From positions 1 through 64,000 of the forward strand of contig CANMLW010000006.1 of assembly GCA_947498705.1 (NCBI GenBank): DNA of 64,000 bases. Direction: 5' to 3'. Below the pieces are notes generated by a model. It saw nothing but the letters and a program-made list of their open reading frames with translations, ran no database searches and was not told the DNA's origin. Positions 16,956 to 24,183 of this stretch are shown piece by piece (the first letter of the stretch is position 1; each line of letters begins with the position of its first letter). This stretch comes from an uncultured Aquimarina sp. (lineage in GTDB: Bacteria > Bacteroidota > Bacteroidia > Flavobacteriales > Flavobacteriaceae). The position numbers and the translations under genes are program-made.

Positions 16956-17375
16956 CTAATCATATGGACAAGGAGCAATGTAGATAAAAAGGTCTGTATA
17001 TGCATTGTTGATAATGCCTCCTTGAGACGCAATAAAATTATGATGTAATTCTTTATCCAAAGTATAATTTGATGGGTAAAATGGATAAGGGTTGTCTAAG
17101 GATAACGGATCATAGAACCAAGATTTTTTTTCAAGAGGCACCGAAAATGATACATCAATGTTATAACCATTGGGATAAAAACTTTTCATATCTATAAAAG
17201 TCTTGTTTTTAAAATCATTTAAATCAATAGCGACGTTATCTAGCGACACGTATTTTTTTTCAGTGTCATTGTTAATTTGTTGATTTGTTGACCAGAAAAA
17301 TTGAGATGAATTGTTTTTTTGTCCAAAAGAAAGAAAACTCATTATACCAAATAGTGCTACTAAAAAGGACCTCAT
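16956..17375 (-). CDS. Hypothetical exported protein
   Basis: 139 residues with a clear signal peptide (about 1-18, SFLSFGQ). The mature part is rich in Asn, Tyr, Phe and Asp and ends in APCPYD. I do not recognise a family. It is convergent with the endonuclease gene and divergent from menB, so it is its own transcription unit. Confidence 0.6.
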   Translation of the reverse strand: MRSFLVALFGIMSFLSFGQKNNSSQFFWSTNQQINNDTEKKYVSLDNVAIDLNDFKNKTFIDMKSFYPNGYNIDVSFSVPLEKKSWFYDPLSLDNPYPFYPSNYTLDKELHHNFIASQGGIINNAYTDLFIYIAPCPYD

Positions 17376-17516
17376 AGATGTTTGATTTATAGATTCTTTT
17401 TATACTTATCAAAAACTATGCTAGAAATATTTTTTTAATCACGTTACTTATGTATTGTGGATTTATGGTGTGATATTATTTATTGTAGTATTTTTGGTCG
17501 TACTAAAAATAATGTA

Positions 17517-18359
17517 ATGAATTCAATAGACTGGAAAACTGCAAAAGAATATCAGGATATCACCTATAAAAAATCAAACGGAATTGCCAGAATAGCATTT
17601 AACAGACCCAATGTTCGAAATGCTTTTAGACCGCAAACGACAAGCGAATTGTATGATGCATTTTATGATGCGCAAGAGGATACTTCGATAGGAGTGGTAT
17701 TGCTATCTGCAGAAGGTCCTTCAACAAAAGATGGAGTGTATAGTTTTTGTAGTGGTGGTGATCAGAAGGCAAGAGGACATCAAGGGTATGTAGGCGAAGA
17801 TGGAATGCATCGATTAAATATTCTGGAAGTACAACGACTTATCAGATTTATGCCAAAGGTCGTGATTGCTGTGGTACCCGGTTGGGCAGTAGGAGGAGGG
17901 CATAGTTTGCACGTGGTTTGTGATCTTACATTAGCCAGTAAAGAACACGCTATTTTTAAGCAAACAGATGCAGATGTTACTAGTTTTGATGGTGGGTATG
18001 GATCTGCTTACCTGGCGAAAATGGTAGGACAAAAGAAAGCACGTGAGATCTTTTTCTTAGGAAGAAATTACTCTGCACAAGAAGCGTATGAAATGGGGAT
18101 GGTTAACGCTGTGATTCCTCATGCAGAACTTGAAGATACTGCGTATGAGTGGGGACAAGAAATCCTGGAAAAATCTCCAACCTCTATTAAGATGCTTAAA
18201 TTTGCTATGAACCTGACCGATGATGGTATGGTAGGACAGCAGGTATTTGCAGGAGAAGCTACAAGGTTGGCATATATGACAGAAGAGGCAAAAGAAGGGC
18301 GAAATGCATTTCTTGAAAAAAGAAAACCTAATTTTAAGGATGTTAAGTGGATTCCTTAA
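17517..18359 (+). CDS. menB: 1,4-dihydroxy-2-naphthoyl-CoA synthase
   Basis: 280 residues from the ATG at 17517. The frame is open to 17457, but those 20 extra residues are not part of the family and the conserved WKTAKEYQDI start follows the ATG. It is a crotonase-fold enzyme that closes the second ring of menaquinone from o-succinylbenzoyl-CoA. Family marks include RPNVRNAFRPQT, the oxyanion-hole SGGDQKARGHQGY region, GWAVGGGHSLHVVCDLTLAS and TSFDGGYGSAYLA. No other men gene is adjacent. A strong terminator follows. Confidence 0.95.
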   Translation: MNSIDWKTAKEYQDITYKKSNGIARIAFNRPNVRNAFRPQTTSELYDAFYDAQEDTSIGVVLLSAEGPSTKDGVYSFCSGGDQKARGHQGYVGEDGMHRLNILEVQRLIRFMPKVVIAVVPGWAVGGGHSLHVVCDLTLASKEHAIFKQTDADVTSFDGGYGSAYLAKMVGQKKAREIFFLGRNYSAQEAYEMGMVNAVIPHAELEDTAYEWGQEILEKSPTSIKMLKFAMNLTDDGMVGQQVFAGEATRLAYMTEEAKEGRNAFLEKRKPNFKDVKWIP

Positions 18360-18718
18360 AAATTTGAAGTATAATATTTGTAAAAAAGTGCTTTTCTTTT
18401 TAGAAAAGCACTTTTTTTATAGTCTAAGTTCATAGGAGTTTTATATAGGAATATTCCCTATTTACAATTATCATAGCCATGTAACCAAGTTATATGTCGT
18501 TAAAATTGTACATTAATCTAATTATGTAGTTCTCTGTGTTATAGATGTTTTTTATTTGGTAAATTTATTTTTTACTTTAACATTTATTACACTAACATCG
18601 ATCAGAATTTACTCATAAAAAATATTTTTATGTATGTATTAAGAGGTCAATATGTCTGATAAATAAAGATTGTAAATACTAAAGAAAGGGGAAAAATAGA
18701 CTAAATACGATTTATTAA
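18360..18718. other. Intergenic stretch between menB and the coiled-coil gene
   Basis: After the menB terminator the rest is AT-rich with several short A/T runs. I see no ORF, RNA gene or clear TAnnTTTG promoter. It probably carries the promoter of the gene at 18719. Confidence 0.5.
18382..18419 (+). terminator. Terminator of menB
   Basis: Long stem AAAAAGTGCTTTTCT / AGAAAAGCACTTTTT with a 4-5-nt loop and a T run, 23 nt after the menB stop. Confidence 0.92.
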
Positions 18719-19546
18719 ATGAATAAGAAGGAAGAGGAGCTTTTATCGATGCATTATCAAATTGAGAAAACTGATATAAAGCAACAACGATTTGAAGATC
18801 AGTTAAGGTCTATTTCTAATGATTTAAAAAGAAGTAAAAAAATACGGAATTACTATTTTGGTTTTATCATATTTTTGATCTTGTTTATTGCTGGAGGAAG
18901 TCTTTTTTTAATGAAAAGTGAAAAAGGTTTGTCACTAGGCACCAAGAGCCCTAAAAAACAAGATGAAATAAAACAACTGTTAATAGCAAATGATTCTTTG
19001 CAAAGAGCATTAGATAGTCTTAAACGTATTGTTCAGAATCAAGAAAAGGGGCTTGTAAAAGATTCTATAGAAAAAGGTTTTATCGATAGCGATACTATTT
19101 TAGAATCACTTACTATATTCTCAAAAGATAGTTTGGATAGCAAAAAAAAGACAAAGAAGAAAAAACTAGAGAGAAAACACTGTTATATTCATAAAGCATA
19201 TAGGAGTAATGATGCTATTTTTCTTGAAGTAGATGTTATAGAGTATTATGAAGGTAAGAAAGCAGTAAAAAAAGCAAGGGAATATGGTAAAGCAGAGTAC
19301 GATATAGATAATAATGGCGATACATTGTATTTTTTGTATAATAATTATTATATTCATAATCAGAGTTCTAGGTCGGTAATTTTAGAATTAGATGAGAACG
19401 CAAGAGTAAAAATTGAAAATATTAACCAAATTTCTAATGGTTTCTCACTAAAAGCGTTACAAAAAATAATACTAGATAGACCAATATTGATCTTAGAAGT
19501 TGATGACGGCATAGTGCATAAGATAGTGCAGCAAAAGTTACCTTAA
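18719..19546 (+). CDS. Hypothetical coiled-coil membrane protein (paralogue of next gene)
   Basis: 275 residues. An N-terminal cytoplasmic coiled-coil-like segment (about 1-42, LLSMHYQIEKTDIKQQRFEDQL) precedes one transmembrane helix (about 43-63), a second helical stretch (about 80-105), a Lys-rich linker (about 140-158) and a C-terminal alpha/beta domain of about 115 residues beginning HCYIHKAYR. I do not recognise the C-terminal domain. The first 45 residues are clearly related to the gene at 19656, so the two share an N-terminal module with different extracytoplasmic domains. Confidence 0.65.
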   Translation: MNKKEEELLSMHYQIEKTDIKQQRFEDQLRSISNDLKRSKKIRNYYFGFIIFLILFIAGGSLFLMKSEKGLSLGTKSPKKQDEIKQLLIANDSLQRALDSLKRIVQNQEKGLVKDSIEKGFIDSDTILESLTIFSKDSLDSKKKTKKKKLERKHCYIHKAYRSNDAIFLEVDVIEYYEGKKAVKKAREYGKAEYDIDNNGDTLYFLYNNYYIHNQSSRSVILELDENARVKIENINQISNGFSLKALQKIILDRPILILEVDDGIVHKIVQQKLP

Positions 19547-19655
19547 AACCTATTTGAGAAAAGCTAATTTTAATTTTTTAATGGTCTGAATAATAGAAAT
19601 TTTAGAATAGCTTGGTATTTTAAAAGTATGAATAATAACTCAACCCCCCGTAACA

Positions 19656-20264
19656 ATGAAGTCTATTAAGGATGAAGATCTTTTATACTTACATTATCAA
19701 ATTGAGAAAGCAGAAGTTAGACAGAAAAAACTTGAAGATCTTCTAGAAGAAAAATCAGAAGAATTAAAGAAAAGGAAAAAATCGAATAGATTATTTAGGT
19801 TAGTTTCCTTAGTTTTTTTTCTGGTTACTGTTTTTTTGGTGACCAATGCATTTAACTTAAAAAAATCTACTTCAGATAGAGCGAATGAGAAAAGTGAGCT
19901 TTCTATGGTAAAAGAAAAGTTGGCTTCTACTCAAAAAGGGTTACAAGATTTACAAAAAAAGAAAGTTGATTTAGAAAAAATTAAAGATTTATACCTTTAT
20001 AGAAGTTTAATTAATAAGGATACTATATATTCTGTTCAACTAAAAGCTTTTAGTTCTAAAAATGTACCTGCTATTTCAGAAAAATTCACCAACGCTCTTA
20101 TTTATAGTGATACTTCTTTGTATAAAATGAGTTTGGGTATTTTTGAAACCTTGGCAGAAGCTCAAGATTTTAGAAAAGCATTAATTGGATCTGGGTTTGA
20201 CAAAAGGATTTTTGTAATCTCTTATAAAGATGGTAAACGATTAAAAATTGAAGAATTTTATTAG
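19656..20264 (+). CDS. Hypothetical coiled-coil membrane protein with SPOR-like C-terminus
   Basis: 202 residues. The N-terminal helix (about 1-45, LLYLHYQIEKAEVRQKKLEDLL) parallels the upstream gene; a transmembrane helix (about 50-68) and a coiled coil (about 78-118) follow. The C-terminal 75 residues (YSVQLKAFSSKNVPAISEKF, then SLGIFETLAEAQDFRKALIGSGF) have the layout of a SPOR peptidoglycan-binding domain: first strand, helix, the GxF-T-AQ segment, helix and last strand. A cell-envelope or division-site role is therefore possible. It starts 109 nt after the paralogue. Confidence 0.7.
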   Translation: MKSIKDEDLLYLHYQIEKAEVRQKKLEDLLEEKSEELKKRKKSNRLFRLVSLVFFLVTVFLVTNAFNLKKSTSDRANEKSELSMVKEKLASTQKGLQDLQKKKVDLEKIKDLYLYRSLINKDTIYSVQLKAFSSKNVPAISEKFTNALIYSDTSLYKMSLGIFETLAEAQDFRKALIGSGFDKRIFVISYKDGKRLKIEEFY

Positions 20265-20300
20265 TAAAACTGTACTTTGTATTAAACTCATTACTTTAAT

Positions 20301-20423
20301 CTAAACATGGCGGCATATTACGTTCTTAGAGCTGTCATTACAATTTGGTTCACCTACATTAAGTATACCTCCTCTTTTTAAGATGATTAATTGTGATTTT
20401 TTGATAATTTTTACGTTTTCCAT
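20301..20423 (-). CDS. Small 40-residue peptide with Gly-Gly motif
   Basis: An ORF of 40 codons plus TAG starts at an ATG at 20423 in a 469-bp gap. The product has a basic, hydrophobic first half (MENVKIIKKSQLIILK), Arg17 and a Gly18-Gly19 pair, then a polar tail with Cys28 and Cys37. The layout fits a leader-core precursor of a secreted peptide, with the tail of about 21 residues as the product. There is no homologue I recognise and no Shine-Dalgarno, which is normal here. Chance occurrence cannot be excluded. Confidence 0.45.
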   Translation of the reverse strand: MENVKIIKKSQLIILKRGGILNVGEPNCNDSSKNVICRHV

Positions 20424-20667
20424 TTGTGTTAAAGTAAGAATTGTGTTAGATACTGCTTTGGTTTAATGAAATTTAAAAGATAGAAAGTGTGAAAATTTAG
20501 GTTTTTGAAATGCAAAAACTGGGTTAAAAAAATAATATAGAAAAGGGAGGTTAGGGTAGTTAAGTAAAATGTACTGTGTTGATAAGTAGAGGAGTAATTC
20601 TAAAAATAAATATTGTCACCTGTATAATGAATATTGCAGATAGGTTAAAACATTGCTAAACTTATTT

Positions 20668-20698
20668 TTGACCTAAAATAAGTGACAATATATTTTTG
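20668..20698 (+). promoter_or_regulatory. Promoter of the cupin gene (TTG-N20-TATTTTTG)
   Basis: TTG at 20668-20670 and TATTTTTG at 20691-20698 are 20 nt apart, the preferred spacing of the Bacteroidota -33/-7 promoter. The cupin start lies 35 nt downstream. Confidence 0.78.
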
Positions 20699-20733
20699 TT
20701 ATAGGAAGGATATTATTAAAAACGCAAACTTTT

Positions 20734-21306
20734 ATGTCAATATTAGCAGAAAAAAAAATAGATCCCTTAGGATATCAATCTTATATGGAAGAACAGGCAC
20801 TGATAGAAACTGTAAGGGGCCAAGTAAAAGAAACTATAAAAGAGCAAATGCTCGAGGTATTAAAGGATTTTTTTCCGTACCACCCTAAATGGGACTCATT
20901 ATCTAATTATAAGCCTAAAAATGCAGGAGCAAGAGAAATTAGACTTGCCAAAACATTAACCAGTTGGAATGGTAATAACTTACCTAGATACCCTACAGGA
21001 AATCCTGAAATTACCATTTTGAAATACATTGTGCAGCCTGGGACAAAACTGGATATACATAAGCACCCAGTTATTAGTGCTGGTTATATAATCAAAGGAG
21101 AATTAGTGATAATTAGTGAAGCTAACGAAAAACTACATTTAAAAACAGGAGATTCGTTTGTAGAGCTTGTTGATACCTGGCACTTTGGCCAAAATGAAAG
21201 TGAAGAGCCAGTAGAGATTGTTGTTTTTTATGCTGGAGTAGAAGGAACTTCGATTACCACCCATAAAGAAAAAGAAATTAAAAACGGACACTCTTTTAGG
21301 TATTAG
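20734..21306 (+). CDS. Cupin-domain protein
   Basis: 190 residues, soluble. A helical N-terminal third (about 1-55) precedes a linker and a single cupin beta-barrel (about 90-170). Metal ligands are suggested by HKHP (His109 and His111), a Glu in IIKGELVII and a His in DTWHFGQN. The catalysed reaction is not readable; small cupins include dioxygenases, isomerases and sensors. It is transcribed from its own strong promoter and has no co-transcribed neighbour, so genomic context gives no substrate. Confidence 0.85.
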   Translation: MSILAEKKIDPLGYQSYMEEQALIETVRGQVKETIKEQMLEVLKDFFPYHPKWDSLSNYKPKNAGAREIRLAKTLTSWNGNNLPRYPTGNPEITILKYIVQPGTKLDIHKHPVISAGYIIKGELVIISEANEKLHLKTGDSFVELVDTWHFGQNESEEPVEIVVFYAGVEGTSITTHKEKEIKNGHSFRY

Positions 21307-21452
21307 AACAAATAAAGATTTATTAGTTTTTTTGTCGCTCCAAAATGCCTTCGCATAAATTATATGTGTAACCCCCTTAAAATAATTATGTAGGATTTTA
21401 TCTCTGCAACTATAAGGCAAGCAGATTTATCATTAAAAATCTATAAATAGAA

Positions 21453-23867
21453 TTATCTAAGCTCAGGATAATCTGTTGGATTAAATTCGTTCATTATTTC
21501 GTATACCTTTTCGAATATATCTTCTGCAGATGGTTTACTAAAATAATCTCCGTCTGTACCAAAAGCAGGTCTATGCGCTTGCGCACTTAATGTTTGTGGT
21601 TTACTATCTAAATATTGATATATGTTTTGCTCATCTATTAGCTTTTGTAATATATAACCTGTAGCCCCACCAGGAACATCTTCATCTATAATTAAAACCC
21701 TATTTGTTTTTGCAATACTCTTTACAATATCATGATTTAAATCAAAAGGAATTAAAGACTGTATATCTATTACCTCACAATCTATCCCAACAGATAATAA
21801 TTCTTTTGCTGCTTGTTCTACTAAGCGTAGTGTAGATCCATAAGACACCAATGTAATATCTGTTCCTTCTCTAACAGTTTCGACTACACCTACCGGAGTT
21901 CTGATTTCGGATAAATTGGTAGGCATTTTTTCTTTTAACCTATATCCATTAAGACATTCGATAATTATTGCTGGTTCATCACTATCCATTAATGTGTTAT
22001 AAAAACCTGCAGCTTTGGCCATATCTCTAGGCACAAGAATGTGAATTCCTCTTAATAAATGGATGAGTCCTCCCATTTGAGAGCCCGAATGCCAGATTCC
22101 TTCAAGTCTATGACCACGTGTTCGAATAATAAGTGGAGCCTTTTGCTTGGCAAATGTTCTATAGCGCAAAGAGGCTAAATCATCACTAAGACCTTGTATG
22201 CAATAGAGAATATAGTCAAGGTACTGAATCTCGGCAATTGGGCGAAGACCTCTTAATGCCATACCAATTCCTTGTCCTATAATAGTAGCCTCACGAATAC
22301 CTGTATCTGCTACTCTAATTTCTCCGAATTTCTTTTGAAGTCCTTCAAGACCTTGGTTTACATCCCCAATTTTTCCACTATCTTCTCCAAAAATAAGTGA
22401 TTCGGGTATCCTATTAAATAATGCTTCAAAATTATCTCTTATAATAACCCTACCGTCTACCAATTCTGGGTTTTCTGGATATTGTGGCTTTACTTCTTGA
22501 ATAGCGGTAACTTTTGATTCAAACTCGCTATAAAGATGAGTACTATATTTTGCTTGGGTAATTTTCATATAGTTGTTTACCCAATTTTGAAGTGTTGTTT
22601 TTTCTACAAAACTTTCTTTAGTAAGATATCTTAAGGTTTTTCTTGTTGCTTCTAAAATATCTTTTCTTATAGGTTCTTCCTTCTCTTCTAAAGTTTTAAT
22701 AAAGGGTGCTATAAAACTCGCATTAGCACTTTTATCTGTAATAGATTTTAGGATGGTAAGTGCTTCGTTTTGTTCAGATTTGATTTCAGAGATATAAGAT
22801 GCCCAAGCTTCGTTTTTACCTGTTCGAACTTCTTTTTTTGCTGTCTTTTCAAATTCTAATAATTCTTCTGGAGTGGCAATATTATGTTCGATAATCCACT
22901 CTTTAAACTTTTTGTTGCAATCATACTCACGTTCCCAATTTAGGCGTTCTTCACTCTTGTATCTTTCGTGAGATCCAGAGGTAGAATGCCCTTGTGGTTG
23001 CGTTAATTCTTTTACGTGGATAATAACTGGGATATGTTGTTCTCTAGCTAGTTTTTCGGCTTTTTCATAAACATCTATTAAAGAAGCATAATCCCAACCA
23101 TTAACACTATATATTTCATATCCTTCATGTTCCTTATCACGTCTGAAACCTTCAAGAATTATCGAAATGTCTTCTTTGGCCGTTTGGTCTTTTGCATGTA
23201 CAGAAATACCATATTCGTCATCCCAAATGCTTATTACCATTGGTATTTGTAAAACCGCTCCAGCATTTACAGTTTCCCAAAATAACCCTTCACTGGTACT
23301 GGCATTACCAATAGTACCCCAGGCAACTTCATTCCCATTAATCGAAAAATTCGATAAATGTGAAACACTTTTTTCATTTCGATATACTTTGGATGCTTGA
23401 GCTAGTCCCACCAATCTTGGCATTTGTCCTGCCGTAGGAGAGATATCAGAGCTAGTATTTTTCTGCTTGGTTAAATTTTTCCAACTTCCATCTTCATGTA
23501 TACTATGCGTTGCAAAGTGTCCACCCATTTGCCTTCCTGCAGCGTAAGGTTCTTTTTCTATATCGGTATGAGCATATAAGCCAGCAAAAAATTGTTCTAT
23601 ACTATATTCATCAATGGCCATCATGAAAGTCTGATCTCTGTAATATCCGGATCTAAAATCTCCATCACGAAAAACCCTAGCCATTGCAAGTTGAGGTAGT
23701 TCTTTTCCTCCACCAAAAATTCCGAATTTTGACTTACCCGTTAATACTTCACGTCTTCCTAATAAACTACATTCTCTACTTGTCAATGCAATTTTATAGT
23801 CTCTAAGTATTTGACTTCTATATTCTTCGAACGAAATGTTAGATGAAGTAACGGTTTCAGGCTGCAT
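21453..23867 (-). CDS. Fused alpha/beta E1 component of a 2-oxoacid dehydrogenase complex
   Basis: 804 residues. The N-terminal half (about 1-400) is an E1 alpha domain (GRREVLTGKSKFGIFGGGKE, AAGRQMGGHFATHS, thiamine diphosphate region GNASTSEGLFWETVNAGAVLQIPMV-like residues). The C-terminal half (about 465-804) is the transketolase-like E1 beta domain (FGEDSGKIGDVNQGLEGLQ, ending with the C-terminal transketolase fold). The single chain does what two subunits do elsewhere: oxidative decarboxylation of branched-chain or similar 2-oxoacids with transfer to lipoyl-E2. Fused E1 is common in this group. No E2 or E3 gene is adjacent. Confidence 0.92.
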   Translation of the reverse strand: MQPETVTSSNISFEEYRSQILRDYKIALTSRECSLLGRREVLTGKSKFGIFGGGKELPQLAMARVFRDGDFRSGYYRDQTFMMAIDEYSIEQFFAGLYAHTDIEKEPYAAGRQMGGHFATHSIHEDGSWKNLTKQKNTSSDISPTAGQMPRLVGLAQASKVYRNEKSVSHLSNFSINGNEVAWGTIGNASTSEGLFWETVNAGAVLQIPMVISIWDDEYGISVHAKDQTAKEDISIILEGFRRDKEHEGYEIYSVNGWDYASLIDVYEKAEKLAREQHIPVIIHVKELTQPQGHSTSGSHERYKSEERLNWEREYDCNKKFKEWIIEHNIATPEELLEFEKTAKKEVRTGKNEAWASYISEIKSEQNEALTILKSITDKSANASFIAPFIKTLEEKEEPIRKDILEATRKTLRYLTKESFVEKTTLQNWVNNYMKITQAKYSTHLYSEFESKVTAIQEVKPQYPENPELVDGRVIIRDNFEALFNRIPESLIFGEDSGKIGDVNQGLEGLQKKFGEIRVADTGIREATIIGQGIGMALRGLRPIAEIQYLDYILYCIQGLSDDLASLRYRTFAKQKAPLIIRTRGHRLEGIWHSGSQMGGLIHLLRGIHILVPRDMAKAAGFYNTLMDSDEPAIIIECLNGYRLKEKMPTNLSEIRTPVGVVETVREGTDITLVSYGSTLRLVEQAAKELLSVGIDCEVIDIQSLIPFDLNHDIVKSIAKTNRVLIIDEDVPGGATGYILQKLIDEQNIYQYLDSKPQTLSAQAHRPAFGTDGDYFSKPSAEDIFEKVYEIMNEFNPTDYPELR

Positions 23868-24183
23868 GTGAACTATGTTTTAGTGCTAGCAAATTTAGTT
23901 AAAAAACTGACCAATTCCAAGGCGGAAAGTATTAAATAGATTAAACATTTAGCAATTAAAACGTGGATTCTTTATGAAATTACTTTTTTTTAGTTAAATA
24001 TTAGTGTTTGTTTGTGAAATACTCAAAAGGTAAGAAGCCATTTTGTGTTGTTGGTTGTAGGAACCATTCTGTAGGTATATTTATTTTAACTCTTAAGAGG
24101 TAATATGCGTTTTTAATTAGAAGAAAGATGTTTACAAAAGCTCTTGAATCTTGAAAAGATGAAACACAAAGAATTTTAGTTTT
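23868..24183. other. Intergenic stretch between E1 and the M1-like gene
   Basis: It holds the E1 promoter at its left end. The rest is AT-rich with no ORF above 40 codons that looks coding, and no clear terminator for the M1-like gene ending at 24184. Confidence 0.5.
23890..23920 (-). promoter_or_regulatory. Promoter of the E1 dehydrogenase gene (TTG-N20-TAAATTTG)
   Basis: On the minus strand TTG (23918-23920) and TAAATTTG (23890-23897) are spaced by 20 nt, an exact match to the Bacteroidota pattern, 22 nt before the start codon. Confidence 0.78.

Noticed and set aside
17457..17516. Twenty-residue N-terminal extension of MenB
   Set aside because: Sequence unlike MenB homologues, and the conserved start MNSIDWKTAKEY begins at 17517.
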